Shown here: positions 1 to 8,768 of the stretch, piece after piece
Layout: every line of letters begins with the position of its first letter
Numbering within the stretch: position 1 is the first letter of the stretch
From: Streptomyces sp. HUAS MG91
GTDB lineage: Bacteria; Actinomycetota; Actinomycetes; Streptomycetales; Streptomycetaceae
DNA length: 64,000 bases
Assembly: GCF_040529335.1 (NCBI RefSeq)
Contig: NZ_CP159534.1
Location: 7,068,001 to 7,132,000, forward strand
Reading direction: 5' to 3'
Program-made: the position numbers and the translations under genes
The notes under the pieces: generated by a model
The model's database searches: none
Seen by the model: the letters and a program-made list of their open reading frames with translations, nothing else
Told to the model about the DNA's origin: nothing

Positions 1-169
1 CGTAGCGGCGCGGGTAGCCCTGCCCGGGGCGGGTCTCGACGTTGTTGAACCAGACGTACTCCATGCCGTTGCGGTTGGTCCACGCCTGCTTGCAGGTGAC
101 CGAGCAGGTGTGGCAGCCGATGCACTTGTCGAGGTTCATGACCATCGCGATCTGAGCCATGATGCGCAT
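1..169 (-). CDS. narH: Respiratory nitrate reductase beta subunit NarH, N-terminal fragment
   Basis: Only the first 56 codons lie in the window; the gene runs off the left edge. NarH is the iron-sulfur subunit that carries electrons from NarI to the molybdenum site of NarG at the cytoplasmic face of the membrane. The visible part has the first ferredoxin-like cluster motif CIGCHTCSVTCK, followed by a tract reading WTNRNGMEYVWFNNVE, as in NarH proteins. ATG codons at 169 and, in frame, at 160 are both possible starts; the first lies only four bases past the narG stop, so translation is probably coupled. It follows narG in the usual narGH order, and narJ and narI would be expected beyond the edge. 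Confidence 0.93.
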   Translation of the reverse strand, partial: MRIMAQIAMVMNLDKCIGCHTCSVTCKQAWTNRNGMEYVWFNNVETRPGQGYPRRY

Positions 170-173
170 GGGT

Positions 174-3100
174 TCAGTACTCCACCTTCTGCGAGCGGCG
201 CCGGATGACGGTGACTTCGTCCCGCTGGTTGCCCGTCGGGCCGAGGTAGTTGAACGCCCAGCTCAACTGGGCGTATCCGCCGATGAGATGGGACGGCTTG
301 AGGATCAGCCGGGTGAGCGAGTTGTGGATGCCGCCGCGCCTGCCGTTCGTCTCCGCCTTCGGCACGTTGACCGTGCGCTCCTGCGCGTGGTGCATGTAGA
401 CCGTGCCGGCCGGCATCCGGTGCGAGACGATCGCGCGGGCCACGACCACGCCGTTGCGGTTGACCGCCTCGATCCAGTCGTTGTCCTGCACGCCGATCGA
501 CTCCGCGTCCTGCGGCGACATCCAGATCGACTGGCCGCCGCGCGACAGGGCGAGCATGAACAGGTTGTCCTGGTACTCGGAGTGGATGGACCACTTGTTG
601 TGCGGCGTGAGGTAACGGACCGTCACCTCCTTCTCGCCGTCCGGGCCGAGCTCCGGCTCGCCGAAGAGCCGGTTCATGTCGAGCGGCGGCCGGTACACGG
701 GCAGGGCCTCGCCCAGCTCGTGCATCCAGTCGTGGTCGATGAAGAAGTGCTGGCGGCCGGTGAGCGTGTGCCAGGGCTTCAGATGCTCGGTGTTCAGGGT
801 GAACGCGGTGTAGCGGCGCCCGCCGGACTCGCTGCCCGACCACTCCGGCGACGTGATCACCGGCACCGGCGCGGCCTGCGTGTCCGCGTACGTGACGCGC
901 TTGCCCTCGTGCTCGGCGGACAGATGCGCCATGCCCTGCCCGGTACGGGCTTCGAGGGTGTGGAAGCCCTGGGTGGCCAGGCGCCCGTTGGTGGTCCCGG
1001 ACAGCGCGAGGATCGTGTTCGCCGCCTTGACCGCCGTGTCGAGCAGCGGGCGGCCGTCGGCGACCCCGCCGCGCGCCACGCCGTTGCGCTCGCGCAGCTC
1101 CTCGACCTCCTGGTCGGGCTTGAGGGTGATGCCCTTGGCGGGCAGCCCGAGCTTCTCGACGAGCGGGCCCAGCGAGGTGAACTTCGCGCCGATCGCCGTG
1201 TAGTCCCGCTCGACGACGACCAGGTTCGGCAGCGTCTTGCCGGGCACCGGCTCGCACTCGCCCTTGCGCCAGTCCAGGACGACCCCTCCGGGCTGCGCGA
1301 TCTCGCCCGGGGTGTCGTGCTGGAGCGGGGCCGCCACGAGGTCCTTGCGGGTGTCCAGATGGCCGGCGGCGAGCGTGCTCAGCTTCTCCGCGAGCGCCTT
1401 GAACGTGTCGAAGTCGGTGCGGGCCTGCCACGGCGGGTCCACGGCCGGGGTGAAGGAGTGCACGTAGGGGTGCATGTCCGTCGACGACAGGTCGTGCTTC
1501 TCGTACCAGGTCGCGGCGGGCAGCACCACGTCGGACAGGAGCGTCGACGACGTCTGCCGGAAGTCGAGGGAGAGCAGCAGGTCGAGCTTGCCCTCCGGTG
1601 CCTCGTCCCGCCAGGTCACCGTCGTGGGCCGCTCGTCGGGCGAGGCCTCCTCGGCCCGCAGGGAGGAGTGGGTGCCGAGGAGGTGCTTGGTGAAGTACTC
1701 GGCGCCCTTCGCGGACGAGCCGAGCAGATTGGCCCGCCACAGGGTCAGCACGCGCGGCCAGTTCTCGGGCGCGTCCGGATCCTCGCAGGCGAACTTCAGG
1801 CTGCCCGCCTTGAGTTCGGCGACGGTGTCCTCGACGCTCTGCTCACCGAGGTCGAGCGAGTTGCGGTCGAACGTCGGATACGACGGCATCCAGCCCGAAC
1901 GGGCCGACAGGGCCAGACAGTCGGCGCCCGTCATGCCCTCGAAGGCGCCCTTGCCGAGCGGCGAGGCGAGCACGTCGGCGCCGAACTTGTCGTAGCGCCA
2001 CTGGTCGGTGTTGAGGAACCAATAGGCGGCGCCGATCATCTGCCGGGGCGGCCTCGACCAGTCGTTGGCGGAGGCCAGCGAGGCCCAGCCCGTCACCGGG
2101 CGGCACTTCTCCTGACCCACGTAGTGCGCCCAGCCGCCGCCGTTCCTGCCCTGGCAGCCGGTGAGCTGGAGCAGCGACAGGAAACCCCGGTAGATGGTCT
2201 CCGAGTGGAACCAGTGGTTGGTGCCGGCGCCCATGAGGATCATGCAGCGCCCGCGCGACTTCTCCGCCGTCTGCGCGAACTCCCGGGCGATCTTCACGCA
2301 CTTCGCGGCGGGCACCGAGGTGTGCGCCTCCTGCCAGCCGGGCGTGCCGGGGGAGGTCCCGTCCTCGTACGACGACGGCCACTGGCCCGGCAGCCCGTCG
2401 CGGCCCACACCGTACTGGGCGAGCAGCAGGTCGAAGACGGTGGTGACCAGCGGCCCGTCGGGACCGCCGAGCCGGGTCGCGGGCACGCCGCGCCGCACGG
2501 TGTCGCCGCGGCCCTGCCCGTGCGTGCCGCCGTCGGTGTCGAAACGCGGCAGCAGCACCTCGACGCCGCTCGCGACCTCGCTGCCGTGCAGGCTCAACCG
2601 CGGCCGGATGTTGCCCAGTTCGAGGTTCCACTTGCCCGCGCCGGACTCGGTCCAGCGGAAGCCCAGCGAGCCGTTCGGGACGACGGGCAGCCCGGTCGCC
2701 TCGTCGAGCACCGCCGTCTTCCACTCGGCGCCCTCGCCGCCCTGGCCGAGATCGGCGGCGCGCAGGAACTTCGACGGGACGAACGCGCCGTCGCGCTCGT
2801 CCAGCGTCACCAGGAACGGCAGATCGGTGAACTTCTTGACGTAGTCCGTGAAGAACGGCGTCTCACGGTCGACGAAGAACTCCTTGAGGATGACGTGCCC
2901 CATGGCGAGGGCCAGCGCCCCGTCGGTCCCCGGGTGCGGGTGCAGCCACTCGTCGGCGAACTTGGTGTTGTCCGCGTAGTCCGGCGCGACGACCACGACC
3001 TTCTGGCCGCGGTAGCGGGCCTCGGCCATCCAGTGCGCGTCCGGGGTGCGGGTGACCGGGACGTTCGAGCCCCACATCATCAGGTAGGCCGCGTCCCACC

Positions 3101-3860
3101 AGTCGCCCGACTCCGGTACGTCCGTCTGGTCGCCGAACACCTGCGGCGAGGCGACGGGCAGATCCGCGTACCAGTCGTAGAACGACAGCATCGGCGCGCC
3201 GATCAGCGACATGAACCGGGCGCCCGCCGCGTGCGACACCATCGACATCGCGGGGATGGGGGAGAAGCCGGCGACGCGGTCGGGCCCGTACGTCTTGATG
3301 GTGTGGACGTGCGCGGCCGCGACGATCTCGACGGCCTCGTCCCACGTGGCCCGCACCAACCCGCCCTTGCCGCGCGCCAGTTGGTACCTGCGCCGCCGCT
3401 CCGGATCGCCCTGGATGTCCGCCCAGGCGAGCACCGGGTCCTTCAGCCGCGCCTTCGCCTCCCGGTACAGCTCCAGGAGCACGCCCCTGATGTACGGATA
3501 ACGCACCCGCGTCGGCGAGTACGTGTACCAGGAGAACGCCGCCCCGCGCGGACAGCCGCGCGGCTCGTACTCGGGGCGGTCGGGGCCCACGCTCGGGTAG
3601 TCCGTCTGCTGGGTCTCCCAGGTGATGATGCCGTCCTTGACGTACACCTTCCACCGGCACGAGCCGGTGCAGTTCACGCCGTGCGTGGAGTTCACGACCT
3701 TGTCGTGGCTCCACCGGTCCCGGTAGAAGACGTCCCCGTCCCTGCCGCCCTTGATCCGCACACTGTGCAGGTCGGCCGCGGCCTTGCCACGCCGGAAGAA
3801 CCGGCCGGCCTTCAGCAGCGCCACGTCCGGCTCGGCCGGGGCGCCCGTCGTGTCAGTCAC
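174..3860 (-). CDS. narG: Respiratory nitrate reductase alpha subunit NarG
   Basis: This is the 1228-residue catalytic subunit of the membrane-bound, quinol-linked nitrate reductase, reducing nitrate to nitrite at a bis-MGD molybdenum centre. The N-terminal cluster ligands are visible as H60, C64 and C68 in HGVNCTGSC, with a further Cys in EPRGCPRG. The tract YADLPVASPQVFGDQTDVPE contains the Asp that ligates Mo in NarG, and WGSNVPVTRTPDAHW follows as in the family. The open frame extends upstream to 4235, but that part is antisense-type filler inside the MocR gene. The GTG at 3860 has a GGGAG ribosome-binding site and begins the recognisable sequence TDTTGAPAEPDV. Length matches actinobacterial NarG. 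The promoter must lie in the 94 bases before 3954. Confidence 0.96.
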   Translation of the reverse strand: MTDTTGAPAEPDVALLKAGRFFRRGKAAADLHSVRIKGGRDGDVFYRDRWSHDKVVNSTHGVNCTGSCRWKVYVKDGIITWETQQTDYPSVGPDRPEYEPRGCPRGAAFSWYTYSPTRVRYPYIRGVLLELYREAKARLKDPVLAWADIQGDPERRRRYQLARGKGGLVRATWDEAVEIVAAAHVHTIKTYGPDRVAGFSPIPAMSMVSHAAGARFMSLIGAPMLSFYDWYADLPVASPQVFGDQTDVPESGDWWDAAYLMMWGSNVPVTRTPDAHWMAEARYRGQKVVVVAPDYADNTKFADEWLHPHPGTDGALALAMGHVILKEFFVDRETPFFTDYVKKFTDLPFLVTLDERDGAFVPSKFLRAADLGQGGEGAEWKTAVLDEATGLPVVPNGSLGFRWTESGAGKWNLELGNIRPRLSLHGSEVASGVEVLLPRFDTDGGTHGQGRGDTVRRGVPATRLGGPDGPLVTTVFDLLLAQYGVGRDGLPGQWPSSYEDGTSPGTPGWQEAHTSVPAAKCVKIAREFAQTAEKSRGRCMILMGAGTNHWFHSETIYRGFLSLLQLTGCQGRNGGGWAHYVGQEKCRPVTGWASLASANDWSRPPRQMIGAAYWFLNTDQWRYDKFGADVLASPLGKGAFEGMTGADCLALSARSGWMPSYPTFDRNSLDLGEQSVEDTVAELKAGSLKFACEDPDAPENWPRVLTLWRANLLGSSAKGAEYFTKHLLGTHSSLRAEEASPDERPTTVTWRDEAPEGKLDLLLSLDFRQTSSTLLSDVVLPAATWYEKHDLSSTDMHPYVHSFTPAVDPPWQARTDFDTFKALAEKLSTLAAGHLDTRKDLVAAPLQHDTPGEIAQPGGVVLDWRKGECEPVPGKTLPNLVVVERDYTAIGAKFTSLGPLVEKLGLPAKGITLKPDQEVEELRERNGVARGGVADGRPLLDTAVKAANTILALSGTTNGRLATQGFHTLEARTGQGMAHLSAEHEGKRVTYADTQAAPVPVITSPEWSGSESGGRRYTAFTLNTEHLKPWHTLTGRQHFFIDHDWMHELGEALPVYRPPLDMNRLFGEPELGPDGEKEVTVRYLTPHNKWSIHSEYQDNLFMLALSRGGQSIWMSPQDAESIGVQDNDWIEAVNRNGVVVARAIVSHRMPAGTVYMHHAQERTVNVPKAETNGRRGGIHNSLTRLILKPSHLIGGYAQLSWAFNYLGPTGNQRDEVTVIRRRSQKVEY

Positions 3861-3954
3861 CGTCTGCTCCCTCGGTATCCGTCCTTCGCACGCTAGGGGC
3901 GGGACAGCCGGAGCACATGTCGTAAGGGCCGTACGGGTGCCGGGGCGGCCGGGG

Positions 3955-5367
3955 TCAGGACCGGGCGGCGCACTCCCGCAGCACGGACAGGGCGGCGGCC
4001 AGCGTCGCCCGGTCGTGGGCGAACGGCAGCCGCAGCCGGTCCCGGAAGCCGTCCACCGCCGAGAACGCCGAGCCCGGCACCACCGCGACACCCCGGCGCC
4101 GGGCCAGCTGGGCGAGGGCCTCCGTGTCCGCGCCCGGGACCCGCACCCACAGGGCGGGGCCGCCCGCCGGCGGGGCCCACTCCCAGTCGGGGACCAGGCC
4201 GCGCAGCAGCTCCCCGGCCGTGGCCAGCGCGGCACGCAGCTCCGCCCGGCGCTCGGCGCGGGCCTCGGGCAGCCGGTCGAGCAGGCGCACCGCGAGGAGC
4301 TGGTCCAGGACCGGGCAGGACAGGTCGACGGACTTCTTGATGCCGCCGAGGCGGGCGATCGCGGGTGCCGGGGCCCGCACCCAGCCGATGCGCAGACCGC
4401 CCCAGAAGAGCTTCGAGAACGTGCCGATCGTGTAGTCGGACGAGGACAGCGGGACCGGCGGCGGCCCGCTGCCGGAGGCCAGGGTCAGCTCGGCGCAGGA
4501 GCTGTCCTCGACCGTGACCAGGCCTGCCTCCGAGAGCGCCGTCGTCCAGCCGTGGCGGGCCGCGCTGTCCAGGGTGCGGCCCGTCGGGTTGTGCACCGAG
4601 GGCTGGAGGTAGACGAGCCGGGGCCGCACGCTGGTGCGCAGCAGGGCGCGCAGGCCCGCCACGTCCGCGCCGTCCCGGCCCGCGCCCGGACGGTCGCCGC
4701 CCATCGGCACGATCCGCGCGCCGCGCGCACGCAGCGCCTCCAGCGCGCCCCGGTAGGTGGGGTTCTCCACGACGACGGTGTCGCCGGGTTCGACCAGCGC
4801 CTGCGCGATCAGCCACACCGCCTGCTGCGACCCCGACGTGACGAGGATCTGGCCGGCCGTCGTGGGCAGCCCGGCGGCCCGGTAGGAGGCGGCGATGCCC
4901 TCGCGCAGCACCGGCAGGCCCTGCGGGTGATAACCGTCCGTGGCGAGCGGCTCCGCCAGATCGTCCGGGCCCAGCGCTCCGACGGCCTCCGCCACCATCG
5001 GGAGCCCCGGCAGCGCGCCGCTCGACAGGTCCAGCGGCGCGGAACGGTAGTCGAAGCTGGCCAGCCGTCCCTCGCCCGCGCCGCCGCCCGACGGACCGGT
5101 GCCGCGCAGCCGGGAGCCGCTGCCGCGCCGGCTCTCCAGCCGGCCCGCGCCCTCCAGGAGCGCGTACGCCGCCGTGACCGTGGAGCGGCTGACCCCGAGC
5201 ACCGCGGCCAGCTCGCGCTGCGAGGGCAGCACGGTGCCGGTCGGCACGTCGCCGCGCGCGGTCAGCTCGGCGAGCGCGTCGGCCAGCCGGCGCGGCAGCG
5301 GGCCCGCGCCGTCGGCGGACCAGCCGGTGAGGAGCCGGGAGAGGCGCGAGGCGGTGATACGGCTCAT
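3955..5367 (-). CDS. MocR-type (GntR/aminotransferase) transcriptional regulator
   Basis: This 470-residue protein has the MocR architecture: an N-terminal GntR winged helix (about residues 10-85, with LPSQRELAAVLGVSRSTVTAAY) joined to a fold-type I aminotransferase domain. K319 in GTFSKLFWGGLRIGW is the expected PLP-binding lysine, and NPTYRG and HNPTGRT match aminotransferase substrate and cofactor loops. Such proteins usually regulate vitamin B6, GABA or amino-acid genes and bind PLP as a ligand. The start MSRITASRL was chosen over the upstream in-frame codon at 5460 because that extension is low-complexity Ala/Gly/Arg. It lies upstream of narG on the same strand with a 94-base gap, and nothing in the sequence ties it to nitrate. 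The target is unknown. Confidence 0.9.
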   Translation of the reverse strand: MSRITASRLSRLLTGWSADGAGPLPRRLADALAELTARGDVPTGTVLPSQRELAAVLGVSRSTVTAAYALLEGAGRLESRRGSGSRLRGTGPSGGGAGEGRLASFDYRSAPLDLSSGALPGLPMVAEAVGALGPDDLAEPLATDGYHPQGLPVLREGIAASYRAAGLPTTAGQILVTSGSQQAVWLIAQALVEPGDTVVVENPTYRGALEALRARGARIVPMGGDRPGAGRDGADVAGLRALLRTSVRPRLVYLQPSVHNPTGRTLDSAARHGWTTALSEAGLVTVEDSSCAELTLASGSGPPPVPLSSSDYTIGTFSKLFWGGLRIGWVRAPAPAIARLGGIKKSVDLSCPVLDQLLAVRLLDRLPEARAERRAELRAALATAGELLRGLVPDWEWAPPAGGPALWVRVPGADTEALAQLARRRGVAVVPGSAFSAVDGFRDRLRLPFAHDRATLAAALSVLRECAARS

Positions 5368-5481
5368 GCCGCCATCTTCACCCAGGCGCGAGCGCGGCGC
5401 GGCGCGGGCCGATCCGGCCCCACCGACCGCCGTCGGGGTGCGGGCCGGGCCCGCAGACAAAGCTGTTTCAGGGGGTTGGGC

Positions 5482-6303
5482 TCAACCGGCGTTCCTCTGG
5501 AGGTACTTGACCGTCGCCGGGTCGGCCGGGAGCAGTGTCTCGACGGCCAGCTCGGCGACGGTCACGTCCATCGGCGTGTTGAACGTCGAGATGGACGACA
5601 CGAACGACAGCACGTGCCCGTCGTGCTCGATGACCATCGGCAGCGCGAAGTACGGCACGTCGTCGCCCGGTTCGGGATCGTCGTCGCGCTCCGGCACCGG
5701 ATAGGCGGCCACCTCGTCGTGGAGCGCGCGCAGCGCCGGGGACCGGGCCAGCGCGATCTGCCGCTCCATCTGTGCCAGCAGATGCCCGCGCCACGCGCGC
5801 AGGTTCCGGATCCGCGGCGCCAGTCCCTCCGGGTGCAGCGTGAGCCGCATCGCGTTCATCGGCCCGGCCGCCAGCAGATGCGCGGGCAGCGACTCCAGAA
5901 GGAGTGCGACACCGCGGTTCGCCGCGATCACGTCGTACGTGCCGTCGACGATCAGCGCCGGATACGGTTCGTAGCCGCGCAGCAGCTGGTCCAGGCCCGC
6001 GCGCAGCGCGCCCAGCGCCGGATCGTCCAGGGAGGTCTCGGCGAAGCGCGGCGCGTAACCGGCCGCCAGGAGCAGCGCGTTGCGCTCCCGCACCGGTACG
6101 TCCAGGTGCTCGGCGAGCCGGAGCAGGAACTCCTCGCTGGGCCGCGAGCGGCCCGTCTCCACGAAGCTGATGTGCCGCGCGGAGGAGTCGGCGCGCAGCG
6201 CCAGGTCGAGCTGGCTGATCCGCCGCTCCTCCCGCCAGCCGCGCAGCAGTCGTCCCACTTCGGAGGTGGTTCCGCGCCTCGCGGACATCGCACGCGTCGT
6301 CAT
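5482..6303 (-). CDS. XRE-family regulator with MmyB-like ligand-binding domain
   Basis: The protein has 273 residues. Residues about 12-70 form a Cro/CI helix-turn-helix (GRLLRGWREERRISQLDLAL, then HISFVETGRSRPSEE). The rest resembles the MmyB-like ligand-binding domain typical of actinobacterial XRE regulators: YEPYPALIVDGTYDVIAANRG, then a run ending FNTPMDVTVAELAVETLLPADP. The family has been suggested to sense fatty-acid-like ligands, but no ligand can be read here. Starts at 6303 or 6288 are both possible. It is divergent from the pterin dehydratase gene across 38 bases, so any operator must sit there. These regulators often control an adjacent short-chain dehydrogenase; none is present. 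Confidence 0.88.
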   Translation of the reverse strand: MTTRAMSARRGTTSEVGRLLRGWREERRISQLDLALRADSSARHISFVETGRSRPSEEFLLRLAEHLDVPVRERNALLLAAGYAPRFAETSLDDPALGALRAGLDQLLRGYEPYPALIVDGTYDVIAANRGVALLLESLPAHLLAAGPMNAMRLTLHPEGLAPRIRNLRAWRGHLLAQMERQIALARSPALRALHDEVAAYPVPERDDDPEPGDDVPYFALPMVIEHDGHVLSFVSSISTFNTPMDVTVAELAVETLLPADPATVKYLQRNAG

Positions 6304-6341
6304 GAGGAGACCGTAGCCGGAAGTGGTGGCAGGCTTGGGGC

Positions 6342-6647
6342 ATGCCTACAGAGCCGCTTTCCCAGAAGGAGATCGAGGACCGTCTCGCCGAGCTGCCCGG
6401 CTGGTCGCTCGACGGCGCCCGGATCACCCGCACCTACCGCCTGGGCAGCCACTTCGCGGCGACCGCCCTGGTCGTGCACATCGCCCAGACCCAGGAGGAG
6501 CTGAACCACCACGCCGACCTCACCCTCGGCTACAACACGGTCACCCTCGCCGTGCACACCCACGACGCGGGCGGCGCCGTCACCGAGAAGGACTTCGAAC
6601 TCGCGCGCAGGGTCGAGGAGTTGGCGCCCGGACACGGCGTCTCCTGA
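6342..6647 (+). CDS. phhB: 4a-hydroxytetrahydrobiopterin (pterin-4a-carbinolamine) dehydratase
   Basis: This 101-residue protein matches the small PCD/DCoH fold over its full length. The family motif is present as EELNHHADLTLGYNTVTLAV followed by HTHDAGGAVTEKDFELA, with the paired catalytic histidines (NHHAD) and the later HTHD. The enzyme dehydrates the carbinolamine left by pterin-dependent aromatic hydroxylases. No such hydroxylase is present in the window, so its partner lies elsewhere. The start ATG at 6342 is preceded by a weak purine-rich stretch. Its stop codon is the first part of an eight-copy heptamer repeat that fills the gap to the convergent TetR gene. Confidence 0.93.
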   Translation: MPTEPLSQKEIEDRLAELPGWSLDGARITRTYRLGSHFAATALVVHIAQTQEELNHHADLTLGYNTVTLAVHTHDAGGAVTEKDFELARRVEELAPGHGVS

Positions 6648-6700
6648 GCCCTGAGCCCTGAGCCCTGAGCCCTGAGCCCTGAGCCCTGAGCCCTGAGCCC
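6645..6700. repeat. Tandem heptamer TGAGCCC, eight perfect copies
   Basis: Eight uninterrupted copies of TGAGCCC run from the stop codon of the pterin dehydratase to eight bases short of the TetR stop codon at 6709. The first TGA is the dehydratase stop. Because 7 is not a multiple of 3, copy-number change would not alter that stop but would alter the spacing between the convergent genes. It has no hairpin character. It looks like a slippage-prone microsatellite. Confidence 0.95.
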
Positions 6701-6708
6701 GAGCCGGG

Positions 6709-7422
6709 TCAGAGGCGCGCCGCCCGCAGCTCCACCGCGTCCAGGATCAGCGCGAGCGTCGTCTCGAACTGGTCGTCCTCGTCGGCGGCGGCCAGGTGCG
6801 GGGCCACCGCGGCCAGATCCGGATAGCGGTCCGGGGAGACGGCCAGGTACTCGCGCCGCCACGCCAGCCGGTCGCCCTCCCGCGAGGCGCTGCCCAGCGC
6901 GACGACCGAGGCCTCGTACGCGGCCAGGGCCAGGGAGGTGTCGACCAGGGAGCGGTAGTAGCGGGCCGCGTCCCGGTCCCCGAACCCGGCCGCGCGCAGG
7001 GCGCCGACGACCACGTCCGCGCCGTGGAACTCGGCGTCGCGCCGCGCGACCCGGGTGGCGACGAGCACGGCCACCCGCGGATGCGCCAGACAGGCCGCCC
7101 GCATCCGGCGGGCCAGCGACTCCAGCGTCCGCCGCCAGCCGCCGGACGGCGCGAAACCGTCCATCGCCTCCGCGATCAGCCGCTCGGCGAGGCCGAGCAG
7201 GATCTCGTCCTTGCCGGCGAAGTGCCGCAGCACCGCGGTGTGATTGGCGCCCAGGTCCGCGCCGAGCCGGCGCAGCGTCAGGGCGTCGGGCCCCTCACGG
7301 TCGACCAGTGCGAGCGCGGCGTCCAGGATCACGCCCTGATTGAGCGAGGTGGACGGCGGGCGGCCGCGCCGGGCCGCGGCCTGCGGTGCGGCTTTCGCCC
7401 GGGACGCGCTCATGCCCGTCAT
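6709..7422 (-). CDS. TetR-family transcriptional regulator
   Basis: The protein has 237 residues, with a basic N-terminal tail and a TetR helix-turn-helix at about residues 28-75 (ILDAALALVDREGPDALTLRRLG, then NHTAVLRHFAGKDEIL). The C-terminal part resembles the TetR_C family of tetracycline-repressor-like ligand domains, with helices around ARYYRSLVDTSLALAAYEASV. The ligand and target are unknown. It is co-directional with and just upstream of the serine hydrolase gene (30-base gap between its start and the hydrolase stop lies on the other side), so it is not in a clear operon. Starts at 7422 or at the second Met (7413) are possible. Confidence 0.87.
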   Translation of the reverse strand: MTGMSASRAKAAPQAAARRGRPPSTSLNQGVILDAALALVDREGPDALTLRRLGADLGANHTAVLRHFAGKDEILLGLAERLIAEAMDGFAPSGGWRRTLESLARRMRAACLAHPRVAVLVATRVARRDAEFHGADVVVGALRAAGFGDRDAARYYRSLVDTSLALAAYEASVVALGSASREGDRLAWRREYLAVSPDRYPDLAAVAPHLAAADEDDQFETTLALILDAVELRAARL

Positions 7423-7452
7423 CCTATCGACCGGCGCCCGCCGCCCCGGCGG

Positions 7453-8670
7453 TCACGCGCCCGCCTCCAGCCGGGCCACCAGCGCGGTGAGCGCGGCCAC
7501 CGTCTCCGCGTCCCTGTCCTCGTCCTCCGCCGTGTTCCAGGCGCTGGTCTTCACCACGACGACATCGGCGTCCGGGTCGACCCACAGGTACTGCCCGTGG
7601 ATGCCGATCCCGGTGAACGACCGGCGCTCACCCTCCAGCGTCCACCACTGGTTCGCGTAGCCGTAGTGCCGCGGGAGGTCCGCGCCCAGGGCCCCGGGCG
7701 CCAGGTGCGCGAGGCCCGCGCCGCGGCTGCGCCCGACCCAGGCGGCGGGCACGATCCGCCGCCCGTCCAGTTCGCCGCCGCGGGCCATGACCAGGCCCAC
7801 CCGGGCCATGTCCCGCACCGCCGCGTTGAGCGAGCCGCCGCCGAGCGCGGTGCGCGGCCGGCTCCGGGTGAGGAAGTAGTAGGCGTCCCGCTCCGTGCCG
7901 ATCCGGCTCCACAGACGGCTGTGCGCGTACTGGGCGAGCGTCGTGCCGGCCGCCGCTTCGAGGACCCAGCCGAGGACCTGGGAGTCCACGGTCGAGTAGT
8001 TGAAGGTGCCGCCGGGCTCGGCCGCGCGGGGCAGCGACCGCACCAGGCCGAGCAGCGAGCCGCCGCCGGACACCGCCCGCTCGAACCGGGCGAACGACGA
8101 CTCGGGGTCGGCGTAGTCCTCCGTGAACTCCACGCCGCTGCTCATGTGCAGCAGGTCCTCGACCGTCGGCCCGTCGTAGGCGCTGCCCGCCAGCTCCGGA
8201 AGGTACGAGACGACCTTGTCGTCCAGCGCCCCGACCGTCCCCTCCTCCAGCGCGATCCCGATGAGCAGCGACGTCACCGACTTCGTCAGCGAGAACAGCT
8301 GGAACCTGGCGCGCGGCGACGCGAACCGGCCCGGGTACTCCTCGTGGACCAGCGCACCGCGGTGCAGCACGGCGAACCCGGTCGTGTGGGTGCGCGCGTG
8401 CAGCTCCGCCAGGGTGCGCCGCACGCCCTGGTGCTCGTACGTGAATCCGCGCAGGCCCGGCTCGAACGGCAGCGGCCGCGGTGCCGACGCCCGCCGCACG
8501 GGCTCGGTGGGCAGCACCGCGGACATGTGCGTGAACGCCCACTCGTTGACCGGCCGGGAGAACGCGACGGCCGCCTGGTTCCGCCACAGCCAGCTCGCTC
8601 CCGCGCCCAGGCCCGCGACCGCCGCACCGATCGCGAGAGCGCCGCCCGCCCGCCTCGTGCCCGTTCCCAT
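7453..8670 (-). CDS. Serine hydrolase, class C beta-lactamase / 6-aminohexanoate-dimer-hydrolase-like
   Basis: This 405-residue protein starts with a hydrophobic segment (residues 9-28, ALAIGAAVAGLGAGASWLW) that is a signal anchor or signal peptide, so the enzyme probably acts outside the membrane. Catalytic motifs of the penicillin-binding/EstB-like fold are S127-L-T-K130 and Y225-S-T, with GIHGQ near the C-terminus in place of the KTG box. This pattern fits esterases and amide hydrolases such as NylB rather than true beta-lactamases, and the substrate cannot be predicted. The open frame continues upstream to 9801 through the neighbouring gene; ATG 8670 was chosen because it begins just before the hydrophobic leader. 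Confidence 0.88.
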   Translation of the reverse strand: MGTGTRRAGGALAIGAAVAGLGAGASWLWRNQAAVAFSRPVNEWAFTHMSAVLPTEPVRRASAPRPLPFEPGLRGFTYEHQGVRRTLAELHARTHTTGFAVLHRGALVHEEYPGRFASPRARFQLFSLTKSVTSLLIGIALEEGTVGALDDKVVSYLPELAGSAYDGPTVEDLLHMSSGVEFTEDYADPESSFARFERAVSGGGSLLGLVRSLPRAAEPGGTFNYSTVDSQVLGWVLEAAAGTTLAQYAHSRLWSRIGTERDAYYFLTRSRPRTALGGGSLNAAVRDMARVGLVMARGGELDGRRIVPAAWVGRSRGAGLAHLAPGALGADLPRHYGYANQWWTLEGERRSFTGIGIHGQYLWVDPDADVVVVKTSAWNTAEDEDRDAETVAALTALVARLEAGA

Positions 8671-8768
8671 ACGTCCTCCGTCATGCCGCCCCGGTATTTT
8701 CGAACCGATGGTGACACCGAAGGTCTCAAGGGGGCAAGGGCCGGGCGGGAGCGCCTGGTGAGCGGGGC

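Noticed and set aside
159..3896. A 1245-codon plus-strand frame opposite narG
   Set aside because: It has no recognisable domain and an Arg/Val/Gly-rich composition typical of the antisense of a GC-rich gene; narG on the other strand is unambiguous.
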